Assembly (NCBI GenBank): GCA_963789495.1
Contig: CAWBLP010000010.1
Span: 434,001-498,000 of the forward strand
Direction of reading: 5' to 3'
Length of the DNA: 64,000 nt
Origin: CAWBLP01 sp963789495
GTDB lineage: Bacteria; Pseudomonadota; Alphaproteobacteria; Acetobacterales; Acetobacteraceae
In this document: one piece after another, positions 10,814 through 18,699 of the stretch
Numbering within the stretch: position 1 is the first letter of the stretch
Layout of the letters: each line of letters starts with the position of its first letter
Notes under the pieces: generated by a model
What the model saw: the letters and a program-made list of their open reading frames with translations, nothing else
Databases searched by the model: none
What the model was told of the DNA's origin: nothing
Program-made: the position numbers and the translations under genes

Positions 10814-11776
10814 TCAGGCGAAGCGGCGATCGAGCCCCTGCATCACCATTTCGTAGCTCTGCTCCAGCGTATCGAACGTGCCGTCGCACGGATCGAACCG
10901 CCGACGATTGGCGATCCGTGCGACTTTGAACTGCATGGCTTTCGCGGTGCCAGACATGGTCGTCGCGGCCTCAATGAATGCGTCCCAGTTCCACCACGCC
11001 CTGATCTTGCAGCCAGCGCAGATGTGCCGCGAGCAGCTGCCAGTTGGCGCCTAGCTGACGGAAGATTGCGAACGCGTAGTCGTGGAACAGCGCGGGGTGC
11101 GTCATCAGCCAGTCCATATGGCGCGGGAAATCCGCACGATAGGCACTGATCGGATTATGCGTCGGGGCGCCGCCGCAGGTGGCGACGCAGCAATGTCACG
11201 GCGGCTTCGGTCAGGGCCGAACCCTTCTGCGGTGGCCAACGGCGCTTCACCAACTCCACGTAAGGTGGCAGCGCGTCATCCAGCATCCGCTGCTGCGGCA
11301 GCTTGCGAAAAGCGCCGGCATAGTCTTCACCATCGAGGTCATAGTGACCGACGTTGTGGAAGTAGGTCAGTGTGCCCGCATCCGGATCGATGTTGTCGAC
11401 GCCGATCGTGGTCTTGGTGTGCTGCCTTCGGTAGCTAGTGGCGCGTGTGTCGGGCAGGTAGTAGCCGTCCACCTCGATCAGGACGAGCCGTCCCAGGCGG
11501 ACCTGTTCTTGCGTCTGCTGCTCCAGAGAGCTGTAAATGGTGAGCTCGCCCACCATCACGCCGTAGAGAAGCTCCAAGTCCTCGTGGAGATACTTGAAGA
11601 ATGTGAATTGGTCGCCTTCGTAATCCTGCGCGACCGTAACACCCAAGCCGGCGATCGGGCTCAAGCCGCCACGTTTGCAGGATCTGCATCCACACGTCGA
11701 TATAGCAATTGGTCATCGGCCAGTCGCAGTTCGGTGTATCCGTCATAGCGACGGCGGTGTCCATGAGATTGCTCAT
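10814..11776 (-). pseudogene. DUF1839 family protein, two frameshifts
   Basis: Three consecutive frames rebuild one protein of about 320 residues. The N-terminus is NCYIDVWMQILQTW. The middle reads FTVAQDYEGDQFTFFKY-like sequence, ELLYGVMVGELTIYSSLE and LIEVDGYYLPDTRATSYR. The C-terminal part has YRADFPRHMDWLMTHPAL and SYEMVMQGLDRRFA before TGA 10816-10814. Frame changes fall near 11660-11700 and 11150-11165. The family has no known activity but is a recurrent neighbour of amino acid:[carrier protein] ligases. Its ATG overlaps the ligase TGA (ATGA at 11776-11773), which supports translational coupling in the ancestor. Confidence 0.78.
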
Positions 11777-12694
11777 GCGTCGAGCCGCAGTGCGTTGCGC
11801 GCCTTGTGCGGCCAGCCCGCCGGATCCATGCCATGGTGCCGGAACAGCGCCAGTGCCAGGCGTTCCAGACCGAAGCCGACACAGCCGCTATATGCGACAT
11901 TGCCCGACGAGGTGCTGATGCTCCAGGGTTCGCCAAAATGGTCTAGATGATAATTGAAGCTCATGCACGCGGTCGGCTTATCGTCGTTCGCGAGACGGCA
12001 ATCAGCATCTCGTATTTCAGCTTCTGTTCACGCTGGCTGTCGGCCATCAAGCCGTCCGGCTCGACCGAAGAACGGATCGTTGGCAATATCGATCGTGTAA
12101 GGCAATGCGAGCTCGTTGACGAAGTCCTGCGCACGATCGATCCATGCCTGACGGAATTCGAGCACCTGCTCGTTGGTACCCATGCGCACGAACTCACGGA
12201 CCCGGAAGCACTGCATGCGCGCCGGATCGGTCGAGGGTTCATGTCGAAAGCACCAGGAGTGCATGTCGTACACGCCCCCTTCCGGTGGTAGCGGGCCGCG
12301 CCGTGCGACGAGCGGGTACAGCGGGTAGCAGGCGGCCGGGGTCAGCAGCAGGTCGGTCGGCACCCTGCTGACTCGGTCCACGGCTCGCCGGCCTCCACGC
12401 ACCGCAGGACAGCGGCGGTGATCTGCTTCGTTTCCGCAAAAGCAATGGACGGTGCCAAGCAATTGCGGGAAGCTTTTAAGATAGCCGCTTTTCACCAGTT
12501 GGTCGGTGACCATGGCAGGTGGGAAGCGGAACACTTCGGGATTGTCGACGGCGCCGGTGCGGCCGACCATGGCGTCCAGCGCATCCACCACTGATTCGAA
12601 GCGCGCGCTGCGAGCCGTAGATGCCATCCACGCCGGACGGGATCAGCAGACCATTGGCGATCAGGCGATCGAGCAAGGTCGGCATTGCGTCCAT
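11773..12694 (-). pseudogene. Amino acid:[carrier protein] ligase (SerRS-like class II catalytic core), frameshifted
   Basis: This is a class II aminoacyl-tRNA-synthetase core without a tRNA-binding arm. Visible blocks are LLDRLIANGLLIPSGVDG, SGYLKSFPQLLGTVHCF, TDLLLTPAACYPLYP, GVYDMHSWCFRHEPS, motif 2 in CFRVREFVRMGTNEQ, MADSQREQKLKYEML, and motif 3 in SGCVGFGLERLALALFRHHG. Characterised relatives (Bradyrhizobium, Agrobacterium) activate a small amino acid and load it on the phosphopantetheine of a neighbouring carrier protein instead of on tRNA. The zinc ligands of that group, two Cys and one Glu, are all present: the Cys of TPAACYP, the Glu of RVREFVR and the Cys of SGCVGFG. About five frame changes are needed (near 12615, 12420, 12365, 12055 and 11975). 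It begins 3 bases after the dehydrogenase stop. Confidence 0.83.
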
Positions 12695-12697
12695 GCG

Positions 12698-13869
12698 TTA
12701 AAGCACTCCCAGCATCGGCTTTTGCATCAGCAGCAGATTGCCGGTGCTTTCCAGCATGCGGTCGTTGTTGATCATGACCGGGCGCCGACATCAGATCGCG
12801 CAGATGGCGGCCCAGGCTGAACTCCGACCCGTTCTTGTAGGCGTTGATGCCACAGACCATGAAGGCATGCTGCACCACTTCCAGGCACAATTCGGAGATA
12901 GCTGGTCTTCAGATTGTTCATCTCTGCGGTAAAGCCGAGCGGGAGCGGATGGGCAGGGCCGGCGAAGGCGGATTCGTAATCGCGCAGCGCCTGCGACAGC
13001 CGTGACTGCATCAGTTGCAGCAGGCCGACCGCGCGCGCCAGGCGATGCGTCATGGCCGAGACGGACGTCCGCGCCTGCGCACCTGTTGACGCAGATAGCA
13101 GACGCGCCCGATTAACGGCGTCGGTCGCGATGCCGAGCCAGACGCTGGCCCACAGCAGGTGCGATACCGGGAGCATGGTCTGGCCGGCGATTTCGGCAAA
13201 CGGCGTCTGGCAAGATCTGCGAAGGATGGCCGATGAAGCTGAGCCTGAAAGCCTCACTGCAGGTTCCGCGCATGCCCAGCGCGTCCCAGCCACCGGTACG
13301 TTCCAGACGGTAATCGTCGCGCATCGCGACCACCATCACCTGGTCATTCGGTGCGGAATCGGAATTGCGCCGGGCAGGTAATGAGCAGGGCGTCGGCGTG
13401 CGCGCCGTAGGAAATCGTCGTTGCGTCCTTCTCCAGCTCGCGCCGACATCGTCTTCAATCGCAACGGCACAGACGCTTGCAAGGATGTTTCCGCCAGTTC
13501 CGACCTCTGATGTTACGGAGCCTAGTAGAAGCTGCTGGTCGCACAGACGGCGTAACAGAGCCAGGTGCCAGTCACTACGTGAGTCCTTGCGCGACCAGGC
13601 ACGCTACCTGGATCTGGTGCATCGCGTAGATCATCGCCGAGGAACCGCAGGATTGTCGCCAGCACGTGGCACACACTGGCGACTTGCGACAAGGACCGGC
13701 CGGGGCCCCCGTCGGATTGCGGGACCAGTAAACTCATCAAGCCCTGGTTACGCATCGCGCCGATCGCCTGCTCGGGGATCCGGCTTTCGCGATCAACCTG
13801 GACAGCGTGTTCGGCGGCGACCGCGGCGGCCGCCATTGTCGCAGCATCCAGGCCACCGCTCATGTTCAT
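12698..13869 (-). pseudogene. Acyl-CoA dehydrogenase-like flavoprotein of the carrier-protein operon, frameshifted
   Basis: Fragments in order are: IPEQAIGAMRNQGLMSLLVP (N-terminal helical domain), DDYRLERTGGWDALGMRGT (beta domain near the flavin), GQTMLPVSHLLWASVWLG, MTHRLARAVGLLQLMQSRLS, and the C-terminal VQHAFMVCGINAYKNGSEF, LGRHLRDLMSAP and DRMLESTGNLLLMQKPM. This is the acyl-CoA dehydrogenase fold, about 390 residues. Several frame changes occur (near 13.6, 13.3, 13.2, 12.9 and 12.78 kb). Its ATG at 13869 overlaps the carrier-protein stop (ATGA). In this operon type it may oxidise the aminoacyl or acyl group while bound to the carrier; that role is inferred from position. No catalytic base could be assigned with confidence. 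Confidence 0.77.
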
Positions 13870-14125
13870 GTGGGTGCGGCCTGCTGGGACAGATCTTCCA
13901 CCACCGACCTGAGGGTGCCGCACGGTGGAGAAGGTCTTGCGGGACAACTTGTCGTCCGGAAGCTCGATGTCGAACTTGTCTTCCAAATTCATCAGCACGT
14001 TGACGATGGCGAGCGAGTTCGAGCCCGGCAGCGAACAGATCGTCATTGTCGCCAAGTGTATCGACGGGCACCGCCAACCGGCCACTTTCGGCAAGGATCT
14101 TCCTAATTTCATTCTCGATCGCCAT
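13866..14125 (-). pseudogene. Small acyl/aminoacyl carrier protein, two single-base frameshifts
   Basis: The gene begins MAIENEIRKILAESGRLA, then LGDNDDLFAAGL. One extra base near 14028 interrupts the phosphopantetheine site. Removing it gives GLNSLAIVNVLMNLEDKF, with the attachment Ser in N-S-L and the typical DIELPDDKLSRKTFSTV tail. A second extra base near 13922 precedes the final helix RSVVEDLSQQAAPT. The corrected protein has about 85 residues, the normal carrier size. It is the first gene of the operon and the presumed acceptor of the ligase product. Its TGA overlaps the dehydrogenase ATG. Confidence 0.8.
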
Positions 14126-14533
14126 TTTCTCCGCCCTCGGTGCCTGTGCCCACGCTGACTACTTGCGGCGATCCCCCAGTGTGCAGATGTCTTCGGCGTG
14201 ATCACGGCCAAGGCAACAGCGTCGGATGGGTCGCAAAAGCCTATCCAGCAAAGGTCGTGCCATCGCAGTGGGCCGCTTTGCGGAATGCGCGACTGCTACG
14301 GAGCGTTACCGATCCCATGGCAGCGCATTGCAGGCGACGTTTGAAACGTCATCGGCTGTTAAGAGGGAACGTTAAGGCATGGAGGGATCGCCACATTGGA
14401 GCACGCGGGAATTGTTTTCAGGCAGAGGAAAGTCACGATTCCGCATCGCTCCGCATGTTGTGATAGCATAGGCCGTGTGCTGGCGCAGGGAATGCATCAC
14501 TTGTCTCAGTACGCCATTGTCGGAGTGCAGGTG
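14126..14533. other. Divergent intergenic region
   Basis: This 408-base gap separates the minus-strand carrier-protein operon from the plus-strand methyltransferase. I see no coding signal. It must hold the promoters of both units, and it contains one perfect 15-base palindrome at 14336. Confidence 0.6.
14336..14350. promoter_or_regulatory. Perfect palindrome, candidate operator
   Basis: GACGTTTGAAACGTC is a perfect inverted repeat (7-base arms, 1-base centre). It lies 211 bases upstream of the carrier-protein start and 184 bases upstream of the methyltransferase start. The regulator is unknown. Its size fits a dimeric repressor, but a chance occurrence is possible. Confidence 0.35.
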
Positions 14534-15355
14534 ATGAATGCCAATGTCATTCCGGTCTCGCTGCCTGCGCTCGATCGGATCAATCGGCACGCCTATCAGC
14601 GGCGTGGTGTGCTGCGGCAATACCGCTCCGCCGTCGGCTGGCTTGAACCGGGCGAGCAAAAGGCGATTGAACATATCGCGGAAGCGAGCCGCGGCAAAGC
14701 GATCCTCGATATCGGCGTCGGTGGCGGGCGCACGGCGCCGATGCTGCGGGAGATCAGTTCCGACTATCGTGGCATCGACTATACGCCTGCCATGGTGGAG
14801 ATCGCGCGCCAGCGCTTTCCGGACATCGCCTTTCTGGAGATGGACGCCAGGAAGTTGGCGTTCGCAGATGAGACGTTTGGCCTGGTGGTATTCAGCTACA
14901 ACGGTATCGACTCGGTCGATCTGGATGGACGGCTTTCGGTCTTGCGTGAGGCCTACCGCACGCTGACCCCGGGCGGATATTTTGTGTTTTCGGCGTTGAA
15001 CCGTCGCGGCGCATCGATCGCGAGCCACTGGCCGGACTGGGACGTATTCCGCGGTGCCGGTCACTCCCCTACGCGGTTGCTGCGCGCCTATGCTCGGCTG
15101 GCCGTTGGTGGTCTCAATCGGCTGCGCCGCTCTCGCATCCGGCGGGAGGCTGACGACATGATTGTCGGTCAGATCGCCGCCCACAACTTCGCGCTGGTGA
15201 CGCTGTTCTTGTCCCTTCGCGAACAACTGCGGGAGCTTCGCGTTGTGGGGTTTGTCGTGGAGGCGGTCTATCAGCACGACGGCGCGGCTGTGGCCACCGA
15301 TGGCAGCGGCGAGACGGACGCGCCCTGGTACTATTACGTTGCGCGTCGACCCTGA
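14534..15355 (+). CDS. Class I SAM-dependent methyltransferase
   Basis: A 273-residue protein with the Rossmann SAM site AILDIGVGGGRTAPML (about residue 57), the acidic loop YRGIDYTPAMVEIARQRF, FLEMDARKLAFADETFG (motif II/post-I), and the LREAYRTLTPGGYFVFS motif typical of small-molecule methyltransferases. I chose ATG 14534 because GGAG stands 8-10 bases ahead and the conserved domain follows directly; the open frame runs up to 14396 without family support. The substrate is unknown. It stands alone on the plus strand, and its stop lies 4 bases from the end of the convergent minE. The gene is intact, in contrast to the decayed operon upstream. Confidence 0.85.
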   Translation: MNANVIPVSLPALDRINRHAYQRRGVLRQYRSAVGWLEPGEQKAIEHIAEASRGKAILDIGVGGGRTAPMLREISSDYRGIDYTPAMVEIARQRFPDIAFLEMDARKLAFADETFGLVVFSYNGIDSVDLDGRLSVLREAYRTLTPGGYFVFSALNRRGASIASHWPDWDVFRGAGHSPTRLLRAYARLAVGGLNRLRRSRIRREADDMIVGQIAAHNFALVTLFLSLREQLRELRVVGFVVEAVYQHDGAAVATDGSGETDAPWYYYVARRP

Positions 15356-15358
15356 GGG

Positions 15359-15634
15359 TCAGACGCGTGCCGCCAGCGGTTCGCCCGCTGGAAGTCGGGG
15401 GATCTCGACGTCGATCTCCAGCGTTGAGACGGCGTCACCTCGATCCAGCTTAATCTGCACCTTCTCTCGATCGACGGCGATATGCTTGGCGATTACAGCC
15501 AAAATTTCTTCCTGCAATGTGGCCAGCAGGTCAGACTTTCCGGTGATGGTGCGCTCATGCGCGAGCAGCACCTGCAGGCGTTCCCGGGCGACGGGCGCCG
15601 AATTGCGACGGCGGAACAGGCTGACGATGTTCAT
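15359..15634 (-). CDS. minE: Cell division topological specificity factor MinE
   Basis: A 91-residue protein. The N-terminal MNIVSLFRRRNSAPVARERL is the amphipathic membrane-targeting segment plus the start of the MinD-binding helix. RERLQVLLAHER is the anti-MinCD signature, and the C-terminal half (EEILAVIAKHI, VQIKLDRGDAVSTLEIDVE) is the dimerisation domain. It stimulates MinD ATPase and drives Min oscillation so that the Z ring forms at mid-cell. Its ATG overlaps the last codons of minD (ATGA-type junction at 15634-15631), so the two are coupled. The order minC-minD-minE is the standard one. Confidence 0.97.
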   Translation of the reverse strand: MNIVSLFRRRNSAPVARERLQVLLAHERTITGKSDLLATLQEEILAVIAKHIAVDREKVQIKLDRGDAVSTLEIDVEIPRLPAGEPLAARV

Positions 15635-16446
15635 GCCACCCTCCGACCGAAGAGGCGTCCGATAAGGCCCTTACGTTCCAGCGGCACGACGACTGCCAAC
15701 TGCTCGCCCTTTAGCCGCTTTGCCGCGTCGAAATAGGCGCGGGCAGGCGCGCTTGTCGGCGCCAGCAAGGTCACCGGCGAGCCGAGGTTGGATGCCCGCA
15801 GTACTTCCTCGCTCTCTGGGATGATGCCCAGCAGCGGGATGGACAGGATCTCCAGGACATCCTCGGTCTTCAGCATCTCACCACGGGCCGCGCGCGCAGG
15901 ATCGTATCGGGTCAGCAGCAGGTGCTTTTCCACTCGGCCGCCGTTCTCAGCCAGTTCGGTCTTCGAATCCAACATGCCAATGATACGATCCGAGTCTCGT
16001 ACGGACGACACTTCAGGATTGGTGACCACGACCGCAACGTCGGCGTGGCGCATCGCCAGCATGGCACCTTTCTCGATGCCGGCCGGGCTGTCGCAGATCA
16101 CCCAATCGAAGCGGTCCCGCAATTCGCCGATCACCCGAGCGACGCCTTCGGAGGTCAGTGCGTCTTTGTCGCGGGTTTGCGAGGCCGGCAGCAACGACAG
16201 CGTTTCAATCCGCTTGTCGCGGATCAGTGCCTGCGGCAGCTTGGCATCGCCTTGCACGACGTTGATCAGGTCGTAAACCACACGGCGTTCCGCGCCCATG
16301 ACCAGATCGAGATTGCGTAGCCCGACATCGAAATCGACCACCACCACGGTTTCGCCGCTTTGCGCCAGCGCGGCACCAAGCGAGGCGGTGGAGGTTGTTT
16401 TGCCGACGCCGCCTTTGCCGGATGTCACGACCAGGACTTTCGCCAT
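15631..16446 (-). CDS. minD: Septum site-determining ATPase MinD
   Basis: A 271-residue ParA/MinD ATPase. The deviant Walker A SGKGGVGKTT is at residues 9-18, the DFDVGLRNLDLVMG switch follows, and CDSPAGIEKGA is Walker B. The C-terminal KGLIGRLFGRR is the amphipathic membrane-targeting helix. ATP-bound MinD dimerises on the membrane and recruits MinC or MinE. It sits between minC (17 bases upstream) and minE (4-base overlap), a single operon on the minus strand. Length and motifs are normal. Confidence 0.98.
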   Translation of the reverse strand: MAKVLVVTSGKGGVGKTTSTASLGAALAQSGETVVVVDFDVGLRNLDLVMGAERRVVYDLINVVQGDAKLPQALIRDKRIETLSLLPASQTRDKDALTSEGVARVIGELRDRFDWVICDSPAGIEKGAMLAMRHADVAVVVTNPEVSSVRDSDRIIGMLDSKTELAENGGRVEKHLLLTRYDPARAARGEMLKTEDVLEILSIPLLGIIPESEEVLRASNLGSPVTLLAPTSAPARAYFDAAKRLKGEQLAVVVPLERKGLIGRLFGRRVA

Positions 16447-16463
16447 CCGCGTCCCCCCTTATG

Positions 16464-17243
16464 TCAGTCGAGCGCTGTCATGCGCATGGCCTCGCCATCG
16501 AGCCAAGCTTGCACGGCACGTCCGCGCAGTCCGGCATCCATGTCGTCGGCGGTTTGATACACGCCGTCGATCGCCACCAGTTCGGCGTCCATGCGACGGC
16601 AGAAAATCCGGGCCCGCGGATTGCCGGCGAGCCCTGCGATGGCGCGCCCGCGCAGCGTTCCATAAACATGCACCGACCCGCCGGCTACGACCTCGGCGCC
16701 GGACGCAACGGAGCCGATGATGGTCACGTCGCCCCGTTCGAACACCACGGACTGGCCGGAACGGATTGGGTGGTCCACCAGCAGCGCGGCCGGTTCCGCG
16801 GTTTGCACTTGCGGAGCCGGTGTCAAGGCGGTCGGGCGCGATTCGGCTGGCGGCTCAATATCACGGGCCGGGCGGCCCCCCCCGGGCAGCGGACGCCCCC
16901 AGGCGGGGATATCGGTCCAGGATGGGTGTGCGCCTTCGGAGCCAATAATGTGGATGCCGCGCCGGTCGAGTTCCTGGAACAGGCCGGAGATGTTCGGCTG
17001 TTCACGCGGCAGGCCCGCCAGATCCAGCACAACCGGCCGGTTGTCGAAGAAGGATGGCGAGCGGTCAATCTGAGCGTCCAGCGCCGCCAGCCAGTCCGGC
17101 AGCGGCGACTCGGGCGCCAGCACGAGGGCCATGAAGGACCGGCCTCGGAGGCGAATGAACGAACGGGACTCGATGGTTGTCACCAGTCGGGAGTATCCGG
17201 TGGGGATGGTAGGGTCAACGGGATTCGAGGTGGGTCGCCACAA
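16464..17243 (-). CDS. minC: Septum formation inhibitor MinC
   Basis: A 259-residue protein. The N-terminal domain (FIRLRGRSFMALVLAPE, FDNRPVVLDLAGLP) is the FtsZ-antagonising half. A Pro-rich linker (residues about 115-150) joins it to the C-terminal beta-helix (RSGQSVVFERGDVTIIGSV, AGGSVHVYGTLRGRA, GNPRARIFCRRMDAELVAI), which binds MinD and the membrane. It blocks FtsZ polymer assembly away from mid-cell. First gene of the minCDE operon. The true start could be slightly downstream of 17243, since the first 20 residues are not conserved in my judgement. Confidence 0.95.
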   Translation of the reverse strand: MWRPTSNPVDPTIPTGYSRLVTTIESRSFIRLRGRSFMALVLAPESPLPDWLAALDAQIDRSPSFFDNRPVVLDLAGLPREQPNISGLFQELDRRGIHIIGSEGAHPSWTDIPAWGRPLPGGGRPARDIEPPAESRPTALTPAPQVQTAEPAALLVDHPIRSGQSVVFERGDVTIIGSVASGAEVVAGGSVHVYGTLRGRAIAGLAGNPRARIFCRRMDAELVAIDGVYQTADDMDAGLRGRAVQAWLDGEAMRMTALD

Positions 17244-17417
17244 AATACTGTGGATAATGTCTAGGCGGACCGCAATGTGTTGCGTTGCGGCTGACAGTGA
17301 GCCCCGCCGCGGTAAGTGGTGGAGGCACTGTCCGAAATCTCATCCGGCCATGGCGGCTGCATGGGGGATCCAACGTCCACATACGGTGGCCCCAGAGAGG
17401 CGCACCAGCAGTGGGAT

Positions 17418-18266
17418 TCAGGCCAGGTGATCAAGTTCGATATCCATCACCGTCGCGCTGTGCGTGAGCCAGCCGACCGATAGCAGGTCTACCCCACTGG
17501 CGGCGACCGCCGGCGCGGTGTCGGGGCGGATGCGACCCGATGCCTCCGTGATTGCGCGCCCATCCACCATACGGACGGCCTGGCGCAGCAGCTCCGGTCC
17601 CATATTGTCCAGCAGCACGGCGTCCACGCGCAGGGTCAGCGCTTCGTCCAACTGAGCTAGCGTATCCACTTCCAACTCGAGCTTCACCATATGTCCGACA
17701 TGGGCGCGTGCGCGCTCGACGGCCGCGCGCACGCCACCGGCGATCGCGACGTGGTTGTCCTTGATCAGAACGGCATCGTCCAGGCCAAACCGATGATTGC
17801 TGCCGCCACCCACGCGGATTGCGTATTTCTGCGCAATGCGCAGGCCCGGCATCGTCTTTCGTGTGCAGCATACCTGGGCGCGCGAGCCGGCAATGGCGTC
17901 CACGATCCCACGCGTGGCGGAGGCGATGCCGGAGAGATGGCACAGGAAGTTGAGCGCGGTGCGTTCGGCGCTCAGGATACCTCGTGCTGGGCCCCGGATC
18001 AGCGCTATCCGGTCACCTTGATGCAGGCGCGTTCCGTCCGGCCGTTCCACTATCATCTCAATCGCCGGGTCGATCAGGCGGAACGCCATTGCAGCGAAAT
18101 CCAGGCCTGCCACCACACCCTCCTGCCGCGCGGCCAAAACGGTCTCGGTGTGGGCATCGGCGGGGACGATTGCATCGGTGGTGATATCGCCAGCACGGCC
18201 CAGATCTTCCAACAAGGCGGCACGTACAGCGGGCTCGATCATGACGGTGGGGAGGGGGGGGATCAT
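17418..18266 (-). CDS. nadC: Nicotinate-nucleotide pyrophosphorylase (quinolinate phosphoribosyltransferase)
   Basis: A 282-residue enzyme that converts quinolinate and PRPP to nicotinate mononucleotide, releasing CO2. Recognisable segments are LLEDLGRAGDITTDAIVP, AERTALNFLCHLSGIAS, CTRKTMPGLRIAQKYA (phosphate and quinolinate binding Arg/Lys), GGGSNHRFGLDDAVLIKDNH, and LELEVDTLAQLDEAL, where the active-site Glu lies. I place the start at ATG 18266 (MIPPLPTVMIEP); the longer frame to 18389 only translates an intergenic repeat. nadA lies 434 bases upstream on the same strand, separated by repeats. No nadB is seen between them. Confidence 0.95.
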   Translation of the reverse strand: MIPPLPTVMIEPAVRAALLEDLGRAGDITTDAIVPADAHTETVLAARQEGVVAGLDFAAMAFRLIDPAIEMIVERPDGTRLHQGDRIALIRGPARGILSAERTALNFLCHLSGIASATRGIVDAIAGSRAQVCCTRKTMPGLRIAQKYAIRVGGGSNHRFGLDDAVLIKDNHVAIAGGVRAAVERARAHVGHMVKLELEVDTLAQLDEALTLRVDAVLLDNMGPELLRQAVRMVDGRAITEASGRIRPDTAPAVAASGVDLLSVGWLTHSATVMDIELDHLA

Positions 18267-18301
18267 TCGTGTCACTCCATTCGGCCGGGTCGGCTCCTGT
18301 G

Positions 18302-18390
18302 TTGGGGAGGCAAGCGATCGGGGCTTTGCCCGAGTCCAAACCAGGAGGGCTTTGCCTCCTGCACCCCCAGCAAAGGTTGGCCTTTGCAAT
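18302..18390. repeat. Dispersed GC-rich palindromic repeat, module 2
   Basis: This copy has three consecutive small stems: GGGGCTTTGCCC, AGGAGGGCTTTGCCTCCT and CAAAGGTTGGCCTTTG, followed by CAATCA. The same order occurs at 50521-50600 and, reversed, at 62580-62665. It overlaps the false N-terminal extension of nadC. The 18391-18610 stretch continues with an imperfect GTTTGAGGTGGGAGG/CTTCCCACCCCAAAC stem and an 11-base tandem duplication at 18481-18502. Confidence 0.7.
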
Positions 18391-18611
18391 CAAAACTTGT
18401 TTGAGGTGGGAGGGAGCATGAGCGTCTCCTTGGCATCATCACGGCAGGCCTCTTCCCACCCCAAACAGAAAAATAGAGGCGGTTCCAAGTCGGTTCCAAG
18501 TCACCCAGCGTCCGGACTCGCACCGACTTGGCAGTAAATTCTATTTAGGGCCGGATTTTTGGGAACTCCTTCTACCCCCGCCGCGCACCACCTCTATATA
18601 CATGACAGCGT

Positions 18612-18685
18612 CGGGCCCTTGGCGGGGTTTCAAGGGGCAGCGCCCCTTGGTGGGGAGTCAGGGGGCGAAGCCCCCGCCGCTCGCC
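18612..18685. repeat. Dispersed GC-rich palindromic repeat, module 1
   Basis: This copy contains CCTTGGCGGGG, then AAGGGGCAGCGCCCCTTGG and GGGGGCGAAGCCCCC stems. The reverse complement matches 62410-62495, and a short piece recurs at 35694-35731. It lies just beyond the 3' end of nadA and may also end its transcription. Confidence 0.7.
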
Positions 18686-18699
18686 ATACCTCGTTGCCG

